Origin: Treponema ruminis
Lineage (GTDB): Bacteria; Spirochaetota; Spirochaetia; Treponematales; Treponemataceae
DNA length: 64,000 nucleotides
Direction of reading: 5' to 3'
NCBI GenBank assembly: GCA_017161305.1
Contig: CP031518.1
Span: 1,798,001 to 1,862,000 of the forward strand
Shown here: one piece after another, positions 1 through 9,312 of the stretch
Numbering within the stretch: position 1 is the first letter of the stretch
Layout of the letters: every line of letters begins with the position of its first letter
Translations under genes and position numbers: made by a program
Notes under the pieces: model-generated
Databases searched by the model: none
What the model was told of the DNA's origin: nothing
The model's input: the letters and a program-made list of their open reading frames with translations, nothing else

Positions 1-353
1 AGGAGAATCTTTCGCAAGGGATGACTTTTGACAGCGCGGTTAATGAAGCAGTTGACTTCGCAATCAGAGGAGACTTTCTGGAAGGATTTTTCCGGGAGAA
101 GCGCATGAAGATTTTGGATGACATTTATACAGAGTTCGATCAGGAATCTTATGACGAGACTCTCCGAAACGATGGTCGCATAGAAGGAATCCAAATCGGT
201 GCACGAGAAACTGCCATCGCAAATGCGAAGAACTTTCTTCGTATGAATCTTGGTTCTCCAGAGCAAATTGCGCAAGGTACAAGTCTCCCGCTGGAGCAAG
301 TAATTGCTCTTAAAGAAGAACTTTCGCACGAGCCGGTTACAGAAACAAACTAA
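1..353 (+). CDS. Rpn-family recombination-promoting nuclease, C-terminal fragment (cut by window edge)
   Basis: The frame is open from base 3 and ends with TAA at 351-353, so about 116 C-terminal residues are present and the start lies outside the window. The stretch GMTFDSAVNEAV, followed by a segment rich in acidic and aromatic residues and by a Gly/Glu-rich helix (GRIEGIQIGARE), is typical of the tail of Rpn/PD-(D/E)XK 'putative transposase' proteins, which are abundant in treponemes. The last 40 residues (NAKNFLRMN, SLPLEQVIALKEE) match the usual helical end of the family. The nuclease core would be upstream. Family members are DNA endonucleases proposed to promote RecA-independent recombination; nothing visible here tests activity. 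The family call rests on remembered pattern, not a search. Confidence 0.75.
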   Translation, partial: ENLSQGMTFDSAVNEAVDFAIRGDFLEGFFREKRMKILDDIYTEFDQESYDETLRNDGRIEGIQIGARETAIANAKNFLRMNLGSPEQIAQGTSLPLEQVIALKEELSHEPVTETN

Positions 354-361
354 CTCAAAAT

Positions 362-397
362 CTATCCGTCAATTTTTTGAATAGGATTGACGGATAG
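362..397. repeat. 11-bp inverted repeat downstream of the Rpn gene
   Basis: CTATCCGTCAA (362-372) is the exact reverse complement of TTGACGGATAG (387-397), with a 14-base loop. It starts eight bases after the Rpn stop codon. No T-run follows on the plus strand, so it is at best a weak terminator or an mRNA 3'-end hairpin. Confidence 0.5.
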
Positions 398-503
398 GTA
401 AATCAAGTGAAGGAAAAACTTTCGGTTGGAATCTGGAAAATATAACTCATGATTAGCCAAAGACAGGCAATCTATCGATTTGGCGAAAGACTGATACATT
501 TCC

Positions 504-546
504 AGGAATCATGCCAGCTCCATCAAGAAGTTTTGGCATGATTCCT
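504..546 (-). terminator. Perfect 13-bp hairpin after the giant lipoprotein gene
   Basis: AGGAATCATGCCA (504-516) and TGGCATGATTCCT (534-546) are exact reverse complements with a 17-base loop. On the minus strand the hairpin begins 23 bases after the lipoprotein stop codon, so it is placed to end or protect that transcript. No U-tract follows it, so intrinsic termination would be inefficient. The rest of 354-569 holds nothing else recognisable. Confidence 0.45.
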
Positions 547-569
547 ATTGAAAATTTATTGTAATATTA

Positions 570-3500
570 CTACTTCTGCTTTACCTCGGACATAGATGTA
601 CTGTTATCGGCAAAGTGAACAACTACACAATAACATTCACCAGATTCAATCTCGCTTACAGGAATTGTGTATTTCTGAGGGCTATGATCACTTGAACTGA
701 ATGCCATGTATTTGTCACCTACATGCTTATGGAAAGCTTCCCACTCTTTTGCTGTCCACTTACTGCATTCACTGTAAGGAAGATTTGTAACCAGAGTCTG
801 AGCAAATACAGGGGCATCGCTCGCAATTAAAATTGAGTTTTCTGTATTTGGTAAAATATAATCATACTTTCCAGAGCTTGCACTTCCTGTGTAGTGGATA
901 AGAGGTTTAAATATTGTACCATTAAAAGTACTACCTGGATATCCATATGAATGATAACCTGTAACTTTTATAAATTTAGAAGCAGGAAGATTTTCTGTTC
1001 TTCTATTATCAGCTATAAAACTATCATTTTTTGACCATGAACCTGAATTTTGTCCAACATAGAAATATGAACTGTTAAGTGGACTACCAGGAATAGTTAG
1101 TGTTGTGTTAGAACAAGTAAAGCAGTCTTCTATCACAGGTGACCACACACCTTCCGCTTTATTATTGTTATTATCATATATTTCATACCTACAATTGAAT
1201 GTGTTATATTCATTCAACAATTTCCAGAAAGGAATTTCTACTGTATAAGAATTTGCTGAATTAAAATTATAAGTTGTACCGTCTGGTAAAGTAAATGTAC
1301 CCCTTTTAGGACCTGACCAGTCATCTTTTATATATATTCTACAAGTTTCACCTCTATATACAGAATCTGAATATTCACTCGCAATCCTCATTGAGGTAGT
1401 TGTAGTATCAGGAACCTCTTCATTATCAAATCTAAACCTAATAGTAGGCATTACTGTATCATATGCTGTAGCTGTAACCTTTGGAATATTTATTGTAGTT
1501 GCAGAAGAACGTAAATTATTTTTTTCGCCATATATACTAAAATACATGTCATTTTTATGAGCATTCATAGCAGAATAAGGGAAAGTTATACTTGTTGAAC
1601 CTTCAGTAAAATACAAACAATTTTGCGATTTATCAACTTTTATACCATCGTTATTAAATATAAATATTTTATCACAAGTATTCCATGAACTTTTATTTAT
1701 ATTTAGTGTGATTTTTATTTCATCAGAATTACCTTTTTGAATAGAATAATTATTTGAACTTGGAACTGTAACTGTTGGTAAAGCAGCCTCCTTCAAACTC
1801 TTTAACGACTTAGAAAGCGTATTTGTTTTTCCAAGATTAAAACTATCTTCACCTTCATCCCAACCTGTTTTATCATACCTCATTTCAATATTTGGATAAT
1901 AATCAATTTCTTCCCTAAAAATAGGTTGATTTACAGTTGCATAGTTTCCACCAGATCTAAAAAATGCCCAACAAGAAAATTCAGCCCCAACATATGATGA
2001 TGGACATTCAACGTTAATATAATTAATCCGATAAGGAATCTGCTTTTCTAATAAAAACAAGAAGTCTGTTTCAGCAGGGAATGAGTATGTTCTTCTTCCA
2101 ACATTTCCCATATCGTCTGTAATAATCAGCTCCATAGTTCTTCCATATAAATAGCCATCTATGTCTAAAACTAAATGATGTTCATAAGACACACCGTTTG
2201 CAGTGAAGGTACCAATCTTTTGATTATTATTTTTATCAGTATATTTCATTTGAATTGTAAGATTGTCAAAACCTAGACAAACAGCATCACTATCATAAAT
2301 ATTTGAACCGTAAATTGCAGGTTGACTATCTTCAAAACTAAATATGAAGTCATTTATACCATTTTTAAACGTAGAAAAATCAACTCTGTATTCGTGATCA
2401 CCATCATAATTGCCTGAAGTATCTATTCCAAGACATTTGTTATAAAGCTTATAAGGACTACCGTCCCCCCCATTATATTCTCCCATATAAAAAACGCTTT
2501 TCTTTATAGCAGAAAAAACTTCTGTCGGTTCTGCCTTATTTCCAACAGCATCCGCTACACTAACATTAAGAAGAATAGCTCCATCTTCTTCAGTTATTTC
2601 ATAAGGGATACAGAAAGTTGTTATACCTCCAGATTCATTCTTAAATTCAACACCACTAGTAGTTTTTGTAAATACAGTTGTAGTCTCCTCAGAAACATCA
2701 GGTATACCTCTTGTTGTATTATTTGTTAGTCTTTGAGTAACTGTTACAGAGCTTACACCACTGTCTAAATCAGAATACTTTCCGTAAAGATATACTGTAC
2801 CTTTTGTACGATTCTGGAAAATTTCTGCCTTAGTCATATTATTTACTTGCTTCAAAACAAACTTATCAGCACTAGCTATAGATGAAGCACCTGCTATTGA
2901 ACACTCTTTTCTTGTAGCAAAAAAGGAAATTTTAGTTGGTGGAGTTTGTTCTACTTCCGGTTTATAAGAAACTGTAAAACTTGATTTTTCATTTTGTAAA
3001 AGCGGAATACTTACTCCGTCTTTTGTAATTGTAATACCTGTTCCTAAAGATACAGTAAGATTCATAACCGCAGCATTTAATGAATCTATATACTCTTTTA
3101 AAGCAAGTCCTTTTGGTGTAATAGTCAGTTCTTTTCGATTTTCACTCAATACAGGAGCTTCAAAAAGTTCATTCATTGACTTAGCGCCATTTGTAATAGA
3201 AATTTTATCTGTGTCATAAACAAGTTTTGAAGCATCCATTGCCATATTAAATGTCAATTTAATTGCTACATCAGTTTTTTGAATTCCATCCCCTGGTGTA
3301 ACAGAAGTAACAGCCGGCATTTCAACATCCTTCGCCAGAACTTTGATTCCATAGCCACTCGTCTCATAATCTTCAATAGCATCAATAGTCTCAACTACTG
3401 CCTTTACAGGATTATCTGAGTCAACTTTCAGAGTTAAATATGTGTCCTCTCCGTTTTTTACAGTGATTGTTCCGCTTGTTACATAATCCGAAGTGCTGAC

Positions 3501-6500
3501 TGTGTAATCACTTGAAGGTGAAACTGTCTTCCAGCCTGCAAATTTATAGCCCGCAGGTACTTCGTACTCAAGTTTTACTGTCTCTCCCCTATTGTATGCT
3601 AGTATTCCGCCATCATTTGTCGAGGCTTCGTTTACTTTGAGTGATTTTTTGGAATTTTCGCTTGAATCGAAGCGGATTTTTGTCTTATTCGCTGTGCTTG
3701 AATCAATTTTGTACTCGAATGATTCTTCTTTAGAAAGATATGCCCTAAATCCTTCTTCTGGCTCATAATAGAACACTGCTGGAACTGTCACCGTAATTTT
3801 TTTGGTTGCACTTCCTGTGACGTCCAGAAGACTTGTATTTTTGATAGTGATGACATTATTTTTCAACTCACGCTTTTCAAAGAAACCGCTGACATCATTT
3901 CCATTCATTGTAATTTTTATCAAATCCAATGACGCAGAACATGAAGGGGCAAGATTCTTGTTGAATGTAATTGTAATCGTTGAGTCTTTTGGATTTATAT
4001 TTTCTGAAGACGGTGTATGCTCAGTAATTGCAGGCAGCAAAACATCCTTTGCGAGCACCGTAATTCCATATCCGTCCGTTCCGTTACCAATTGCATCATT
4101 TGATGTAATCACGGCTTTTGCAGGATTTGTGCCGTCGATTACAAGGGTAAAGTAAGACTTGTCTTCATTTTTTACAGTGATTGTACCGCTTGTTACATAT
4201 CCTGCCGGCTCTACAGTGTAGCCAGTTGTTGCAGATTCAACCTTCCAGCCCGCAAATTTATATCCACTTTCTACAGGGAATTCGAGATTTACAGTCTGCT
4301 CTACGTTCATATCTTGCTTTGTACCACTCGAAAGAAGTGTTCCGGCGGCATTAATCTGTCTTCCAGTTACGGCAGCGTCGTTAGTTGCAAATCGAACTAC
4401 AGTTTTGGTCAATGTCGAACTGTTTACCCTGTATGACCAGCTGAAATCTTTATCTGCAGGGGTGATTTTTGTTCTTCCGTCCGAAGCAAGATAATAGACT
4501 TTCTGACATGGAACTGTCACGGTCACGGTTTCGTAGGCATGTTCAAGAGGAAGCATTTTTATCGGAGTGAGTGTGACAGTTTTTTTGTCGGTGCTGATTG
4601 ATGTTGAGAAATAAGAGTCTTTATTGAAGTTTGAGATTGCCGAATAAGTTACGATAATCTCATCTTTTGTTTCATCAGAAATCGCATGGTCAAAAGTGAG
4701 GACAATCGGTGTGTTTTTTGCAACCTCTTCCGCAGAATTTGAACTGTACGGTGCAACGCTACTAGTGCTAATCGTAGGACGTTTGTAGCAGATTGCGCTG
4801 ACAGTTATGCCTTCAGCTGGCTTATTTATGCTGAGAGTTGGTGCAAGATAAGAAGAATTTGAATTGACATAGCTGATTTGGTCTGTAACTGAATAGCCAT
4901 AAGAATCCGTAATATCCCAGCCATAGAACTGGTAGCCGCTATACAAATCAAGTGAAAGCTCTACTTCTTCGCCAATATTGTATTCTTCGTAAGATGGTCG
5001 GTTTATAGTTCCAGCAGAAAGACTTGAACCATCTTCACCATTTACAACTTTATATGTGATTCCAGTCTTTGCCTCTGTAGTATGGTCAATCGTAAAGCTG
5101 AATGAATATTCGGCGAGGCTGATTTTTGTGTCCCCGTCATTGTAGTAAAAATCAGAAGGCACAGTGACTGTTATGATTTTTGTGTTGTTTTTAGGAACAG
5201 AAAGATAGCTTGTGTTCTTGATTGTGATTTGCTTAAAATCTCCGTTATCTCCGCTAATTTCGCTGATGGAACGGTCTGTGTAATAGCTGTCGAGGCTGTT
5301 TCCGTCTGAGCTGACTCGAATTTTGTCCAAAAGTGCTGAACATTCTTTGGCAAGAGGCTTGTTGAATGTAATTATAATAGAAGAATCTTTTGGATTTGTT
5401 TTTTCTGAAGGGCTTGTTTCAGTGACACGAAGACATTCACTTGTTTTTGCCGTTACAGTAACGCCTTGAAGTGCTTCATAAACAGAGATTTTTGTTGAAA
5501 GGGCTTTTTCATCAGCAATTTTGATTTTGTCGGCAACGTTCTGGTCTGCCCCGCTTACGCTCCAACCATTGAACTGCCAGCCGGCTGAAAGGGCAAAACT
5601 GAGCGGGATTTCACTTCCGATTGAATAATGATAAGTGCCAGTAGCCGGTGTGATTACGCCAGAGTCTTTGGCAGCCCCGAAAGTGATTTCGGCTTTTTCA
5701 AGCGTGGTGCTGTCGATTTTGTAATTGAAGACTTCACCATTGCCACCAAAAGTGACCTTTGCGCCGTCATCAGTTTTATAGAAGAAATCTGCAGGAACTG
5801 AGACTGTAACCGTTTTTGTCTGGTCGCCCGGAACCTCGAGCATATTTGTTTTGTCTGCCGCAAAAGTGACTGAACTGCCGTTTATTACAGGCTCCAAGAA
5901 GCTTGATTTTACAGGAGAGCCGCCCACAGCAATCGAAATGTTTGAAAGCTGGGCATAACCTTCGGCATCAGTCGGCAAGTCATGGTCAAATGTGATTATA
6001 ATAGAAGAATTTTTGCTTACGCTTGGTGTTTTATCGTCAATCTTCGGGCTGAAACTAGAAACTCGCAATCTTTTTGCACAGACAGCTTTGATTTCTGAAG
6101 CGTCAGTTTTTTCGACGACAATCGCCGTCGTGTTGATTTTATCCGGTTCGGCAATGTTTACGATTTTAGAGTCATAATTCCAGCGCAGGAACTGATAGTC
6201 TGCATTTTCTGTAAATGAAAGTGTTATCTTTTGGCTGATGTTGTAATCGCGGGTGCCTGCCAGATAAACAGAACCTTCGTCATTTTCACATGAAAGAGTG
6301 AGCGTGGCCTTTTCGTCTGTCGCCTCTGTTGCACGGTATCGCCACTGTTTTTCGCCGTTCATAGTAACGCCATTGTCATCGCATATGCCATCAGAAATTG
6401 TGACGACAATTGTAAGGCTTGAACCGCTTTCGATTTCGATTGAATTTGATCTGTCAACTGGAACTGTGAGGATGTTTCCGTCAAGCTCCGGCTGCAAGAA

Positions 6501-7217
6501 ATGCTCGGCAAGTGAAATGCCGTCGGAATTGGTAATTGAAATATTTTTGAGGTAAGTCTGCCCGCCGAGAGTGTAAGCCCAGAATTCGCCCGGAACTTCA
6601 TTCTTTTCATCATCAAAAACGGCCTTTTTATTGGTTGCATCGGCAGGAATTTCGCTCTCGCTGAAAATGAAACTTGATTTTGAAGGCTTTTTGGAAAAAG
6701 TAACTGTAATTGCACGGTCGCGGCTTACTCCGGCATCGGAATATCCAGGATTTGCTTCGGTGACTACGATTCGTTCGGAACACTCTGGAATGATTCGCAC
6801 GTCAGCAGAGTCAATATTGACTGTTACGTTCGTTTTTGGAGATTTAGGATCGTCAAAGACAATTCCTTCAAGCTCTGATCCATCTTCCTGAGAAACGGCA
6901 ATCCATTTTATAAAACTGTAGCTGCCAGCCTCAGAAAAGCGGATTTCAAGCGGATAGCCCTGCTTGACAGTCTGCTTGCCAGAAGGAATTGTAGAACCAG
7001 TCCCCTCTCTTGGCTGGACAATGATTTCGAGTGATTTTGCGTTTGCGTAGGCGATGTCTTTTTCAAGCTGTTCTTTGAAATCGCCCCCCTCAAGGATGTT
7101 ATTGCAGGAGACTAGCAGCCCCCCCCCTAACAAAAGTATAGTAATTACATACAAAAAGTGGAAAAATGAAAATGGAAAGTTACGAAAGATTTTTTTGCTT
7201 ACATTAACTTTTTTCAT
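570..7217 (-). CDS. Giant repeat-containing surface lipoprotein (2215 aa)
   Basis: The N-terminus has basic residues, a hydrophobic run and a lipobox ending LLVSC with Cys38, so a lipoprotein is predicted. Residues of roughly 60-1420 hold about six composite repeats. Each pairs a 'GYKFAGWK'-like module, resembling divergent InlB B-repeats, with an SbsA/Big_5-like Ig module carrying an 'SSIIITFN' strand; they start near residues 60, 304, 509, 719, 939 and 1179. Residues from about 1425 to 2215 form a non-repetitive, Asn/Ser/Tyr-rich region. The start is supported by AAAAGGAG ten bases before the ATG. Such architecture suggests a long rod-like exposed protein, perhaps an adhesin; its ligand cannot be inferred. 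Three consecutive GGG codons (a G9 tract) lie in the signal peptide. The 3' part of the gene is far more AT-rich than the 5' part. Confidence 0.85.
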   Translation of the reverse strand: MKKVNVSKKIFRNFPFSFFHFLYVITILLLGGGLLVSCNNILEGGDFKEQLEKDIAYANAKSLEIIVQPREGTGSTIPSGKQTVKQGYPLEIRFSEAGSYSFIKWIAVSQEDGSELEGIVFDDPKSPKTNVTVNIDSADVRIIPECSERIVVTEANPGYSDAGVSRDRAITVTFSKKPSKSSFIFSESEIPADATNKKAVFDDEKNEVPGEFWAYTLGGQTYLKNISITNSDGISLAEHFLQPELDGNILTVPVDRSNSIEIESGSSLTIVVTISDGICDDNGVTMNGEKQWRYRATEATDEKATLTLSCENDEGSVYLAGTRDYNISQKITLSFTENADYQFLRWNYDSKIVNIAEPDKINTTAIVVEKTDASEIKAVCAKRLRVSSFSPKIDDKTPSVSKNSSIIITFDHDLPTDAEGYAQLSNISIAVGGSPVKSSFLEPVINGSSVTFAADKTNMLEVPGDQTKTVTVSVPADFFYKTDDGAKVTFGGNGEVFNYKIDSTTLEKAEITFGAAKDSGVITPATGTYHYSIGSEIPLSFALSAGWQFNGWSVSGADQNVADKIKIADEKALSTKISVYEALQGVTVTAKTSECLRVTETSPSEKTNPKDSSIIITFNKPLAKECSALLDKIRVSSDGNSLDSYYTDRSISEISGDNGDFKQITIKNTSYLSVPKNNTKIITVTVPSDFYYNDGDTKISLAEYSFSFTIDHTTEAKTGITYKVVNGEDGSSLSAGTINRPSYEEYNIGEEVELSLDLYSGYQFYGWDITDSYGYSVTDQISYVNSNSSYLAPTLSINKPAEGITVSAICYKRPTISTSSVAPYSSNSAEEVAKNTPIVLTFDHAISDETKDEIIVTYSAISNFNKDSYFSTSISTDKKTVTLTPIKMLPLEHAYETVTVTVPCQKVYYLASDGRTKITPADKDFSWSYRVNSSTLTKTVVRFATNDAAVTGRQINAAGTLLSSGTKQDMNVEQTVNLEFPVESGYKFAGWKVESATTGYTVEPAGYVTSGTITVKNEDKSYFTLVIDGTNPAKAVITSNDAIGNGTDGYGITVLAKDVLLPAITEHTPSSENINPKDSTITITFNKNLAPSCSASLDLIKITMNGNDVSGFFEKRELKNNVITIKNTSLLDVTGSATKKITVTVPAVFYYEPEEGFRAYLSKEESFEYKIDSSTANKTKIRFDSSENSKKSLKVNEASTNDGGILAYNRGETVKLEYEVPAGYKFAGWKTVSPSSDYTVSTSDYVTSGTITVKNGEDTYLTLKVDSDNPVKAVVETIDAIEDYETSGYGIKVLAKDVEMPAVTSVTPGDGIQKTDVAIKLTFNMAMDASKLVYDTDKISITNGAKSMNELFEAPVLSENRKELTITPKGLALKEYIDSLNAAVMNLTVSLGTGITITKDGVSIPLLQNEKSSFTVSYKPEVEQTPPTKISFFATRKECSIAGASSIASADKFVLKQVNNMTKAEIFQNRTKGTVYLYGKYSDLDSGVSSVTVTQRLTNNTTRGIPDVSEETTTVFTKTTSGVEFKNESGGITTFCIPYEITEEDGAILLNVSVADAVGNKAEPTEVFSAIKKSVFYMGEYNGGDGSPYKLYNKCLGIDTSGNYDGDHEYRVDFSTFKNGINDFIFSFEDSQPAIYGSNIYDSDAVCLGFDNLTIQMKYTDKNNNQKIGTFTANGVSYEHHLVLDIDGYLYGRTMELIITDDMGNVGRRTYSFPAETDFLFLLEKQIPYRINYINVECPSSYVGAEFSCWAFFRSGGNYATVNQPIFREEIDYYPNIEMRYDKTGWDEGEDSFNLGKTNTLSKSLKSLKEAALPTVTVPSSNNYSIQKGNSDEIKITLNINKSSWNTCDKIFIFNNDGIKVDKSQNCLYFTEGSTSITFPYSAMNAHKNDMYFSIYGEKNNLRSSATTINIPKVTATAYDTVMPTIRFRFDNEEVPDTTTTSMRIASEYSDSVYRGETCRIYIKDDWSGPKRGTFTLPDGTTYNFNSANSYTVEIPFWKLLNEYNTFNCRYEIYDNNNNKAEGVWSPVIEDCFTCSNTTLTIPGSPLNSSYFYVGQNSGSWSKNDSFIADNRRTENLPASKFIKVTGYHSYGYPGSTFNGTIFKPLIHYTGSASSGKYDYILPNTENSILIASDAPVFAQTLVTNLPYSECSKWTAKEWEAFHKHVGDKYMAFSSSDHSPQKYTIPVSEIESGECYCVVVHFADNSTSMSEVKQK
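7119..7127 (-). repeat. G9 homopolymer in signal-peptide codons (possible phase-variation tract)
   Basis: Nine consecutive C on the plus strand read as GGG GGG GGG on the coding strand, encoding Gly31-Gly33 just before the lipobox Leu-Leu-Val-Ser-Cys. At nine bases the gene is in frame; gain or loss of one or two bases would frameshift it within the first 35 codons. A second run of six G lies about 33 bases downstream in the same gene. Confidence 0.8.
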
Positions 7218-7262
7218 AAGAGGAGAACTCCTTTTGGGGTAAACTTTTTAACTATCACGTCA

Positions 7263-7317
7263 ACTGCACTAAAATAGACAATTGATGTAATATCTATCAA
7301 TACTATTTTAATGCAGT
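7263..7317. repeat. 55-bp imperfect palindrome between the phosphoesterase and giant lipoprotein genes
   Basis: ACTGCACTAAAATAG (7263-7277) pairs with CTATTTTAATGCAGT (7303-7317) with one mismatch, and ATTGAT (7281-7286) pairs with ATCAAT (7296-7301) inside it. It lies between the end of the metallophosphoesterase gene and the lipoprotein start. It may terminate the upstream unit or act as an operator for the lipoprotein; no U-run follows on the minus strand. Confidence 0.5.
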
Positions 7318-7334
7318 ATTTTTGAAAAACAAGA

Positions 7335-8030
7335 TTAAAGGCTTAAAAGTTCTGCTTTTTTTACACTCCAGTTGCCTTCGGAATCCTTTTCGGCTTCGAT
7401 CCAACCGTATTTTCCTTCGGCGAGCGAGCCCGGGTTAATCACTGTTGTATTAGAAAGCTTTTCAATGCCCGCGCTCTCGTGGATATGGCCTGTAACGACC
7501 AAAAAAGGCGTTCTTTTTTCAATATAAGAGCGCAATTTTTCGCTGCCAACGTGGATTCCGTTCGGAAGGGCATCACAGGCAGTGTCTTTTGGCGGGTTGT
7601 GCATGATCAGGATAAGGTTTGACCAGTGGCCGTTCTCATCAGCACACTCACCGCTGGAATTTTCGACTACATTGTAATCAGAAAGAATCTCGTCTTCATC
7701 ACGCTCGAAAGGAGTTGTGCCTGTGAATTTTGTGCCGCCGCCACTTCCGCAGATTGCAATTCCTTCATGGAAAGCTAGGGCGCCCTCGACAGAGACATCG
7801 GCATTTTCAATATCAGAAAGGAACTCCGGATTGTCGCAGTTTCCAAGAACAGAAAAAATGTTCTCGTGCTTGCTCAAAAGTTTTTCAAGCACTGGCTTTC
7901 CAGTTTCCTCATGCTCAAATTTAGCGAAATCTCCGCCAAAAAGAACCGCATCAGCTTCCTTAAAGCGGGAATCCAGCTTATCGAGATTATCCAAATCTCC
8001 GTGTATATCAGAAAGAACCAAAAATTTCAT
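7335..8030 (-). CDS. YfcE/MJ0936-type metallophosphoesterase
   Basis: Calcineurin-like phosphoesterase of 231 residues. The metal-binding motifs appear in order: SDIHGD at the N-terminus, FGGDF, LGNCD, IMHNPP and GHIHES, then NPGS. GNCD instead of GNHD is usual in YfcE-like enzymes. The family hydrolyses phosphodiesters; the natural substrate is not predictable. The start at 8030 is chosen over an upstream in-frame codon because GGAGG lies nine bases before this ATG and the protein then begins directly with MKFLVLSDIHGD. It follows hisC by 23 bases and probably shares its transcript. Confidence 0.85.
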   Translation of the reverse strand: MKFLVLSDIHGDLDNLDKLDSRFKEADAVLFGGDFAKFEHEETGKPVLEKLLSKHENIFSVLGNCDNPEFLSDIENADVSVEGALAFHEGIAICGSGGGTKFTGTTPFERDEDEILSDYNVVENSSGECADENGHWSNLILIMHNPPKDTACDALPNGIHVGSEKLRSYIEKRTPFLVVTGHIHESAGIEKLSNTTVINPGSLAEGKYGWIEAEKDSEGNWSVKKAELLSL

Positions 8031-8053
8031 AATTAACCTCCAAATTGCTAACT

Positions 8054-9223
8054 TCACATATCTTCCATTATTTCGCGCAAGGCCTGCATCTGTTCGTGAG
8101 TGCCGATTGTGATTCTGAGGTACTCTTCGATGCCAGGAGTGGCGAAGTGACGGACCAAAATTCCTTCTTCTTTGATTTTTTTGTAGGCAGCATCACCGTT
8201 TACGCCGTCTTTTTTACAGAATACGAAATTTGTCTGGCTGTCGAGAACAGTCCAGCCTTTTTCGCGCAAAAAATCGATGAACTCATCGCGCTCGAATGCA
8301 ACTGCCTGGGCCGCCTTGACGTAATAGCCTGCGTCACGGCAAGCCGCAATACCTGCCTGCTGGGCAAGGAAATCAATCGGGAAGTGATTGAGGGAATTTT
8401 TAACGGTTGTAACAGCCTGGACAAGTTCTTTATTTGCAACGAGATATCCCAATCGCTGGCCAGCACCGCACAAACTTTTTGAGGAAGTCCTTACAATCAC
8501 GAGGTTCGGAAATTCTGCAAGGAGAGGAATGCAGCTTTCGCCGCCGAAATCGACATAAGCCTCATCAACTACGAAAACCTGATCTTTTGGAGCGGCCTTG
8601 AGCATGGCACGGACTTCATCCCTTGTAAGACCGATTGAGGTAGGCGCATTCGGATTTGCAAAAATGATGCTGGAATTTTCTTTTTTGGCAGCATCAAGCA
8701 TGGCTTCCTTATCGAGGGTCCAGTCGGCTTTGAGGGGGATTTTATCAAGCGGAATGTTGTAAAAACCACCGTAAACCGGATAGAAGGAATAAGTATGCTC
8801 AGGAAGAACGAGTTTTTTAGCGGAGTCAAAAAATGCGTAAAAAACAAAACTCAAAACCTCGTCAGAGCCGTTTCCTGCATAAATCATTTCAGGTGTAACG
8901 ACGAAAGGAATTTTATCAAATTCACTAGGAGTGACTGTGGCACCGCTTCCATTTTTCTTGCCTTTTTCGAGATTGGCACGGCACAAAACTCCGCCAGTCT
9001 TGTTGAGCATATCGGCAATGGCTTCTTTAAGCTCGTTTGAATCAGGGTCAGGATAAAGAGCAAGTTTTTCAGGATGATTTTTGACTGCTGAGCGCAGGGC
9101 TTTGCTTACTTTTGGTGACGGCGGGTAAGGATTTTCATTGGCATTGAGCTTTATGTAAACTCTGTCCTTTGGCTGCTCGCCAGGAACATATGGATGCAGA
9201 TTTTCCATTCTAGATGAAAGCAT
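8054..9223 (-). CDS. hisC: Histidinol-phosphate aminotransferase
   Basis: Class-I PLP-dependent aminotransferase of 389 residues that converts imidazole-acetol phosphate and glutamate to histidinol phosphate. Visible motifs are KLNANENPYPPSP at the N-terminus, AGNGSDE for cofactor binding, FANPNAPTS, DEAYVDF and the PLP lysine in TSSKSLCGAGQRLGY. About 27 extra residues (around RANLEKGKKNGSG) sit between the usual 'YPDP...' helix and AGNGSDE. The start has AAAGGAG ten bases upstream. No other histidine genes are present, so a broader aminotransferase role cannot be excluded. It is divergent from the gene at 9313. Confidence 0.85.
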   Translation of the reverse strand: MLSSRMENLHPYVPGEQPKDRVYIKLNANENPYPPSPKVSKALRSAVKNHPEKLALYPDPDSNELKEAIADMLNKTGGVLCRANLEKGKKNGSGATVTPSEFDKIPFVVTPEMIYAGNGSDEVLSFVFYAFFDSAKKLVLPEHTYSFYPVYGGFYNIPLDKIPLKADWTLDKEAMLDAAKKENSSIIFANPNAPTSIGLTRDEVRAMLKAAPKDQVFVVDEAYVDFGGESCIPLLAEFPNLVIVRTSSKSLCGAGQRLGYLVANKELVQAVTTVKNSLNHFPIDFLAQQAGIAACRDAGYYVKAAQAVAFERDEFIDFLREKGWTVLDSQTNFVFCKKDGVNGDAAYKKIKEEGILVRHFATPGIEEYLRITIGTHEQMQALREIMEDM

Positions 9224-9312
9224 TATTTTTTGACTCCTTTGAAAAATAAATTTTAAATTTTCAGTTTATTTTTCCTCTTTATTTTATAATAATTTACTGA
9301 TAATATAAATAT

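Noticed and set aside
6298..6891. Open frames on the plus strand inside the giant lipoprotein gene (also 3802-4155, 5992-6177)
   Set aside because: They are antisense to a gene with clear signal peptide, repeats and ribosome site, show no domains and no ribosome-binding sites.
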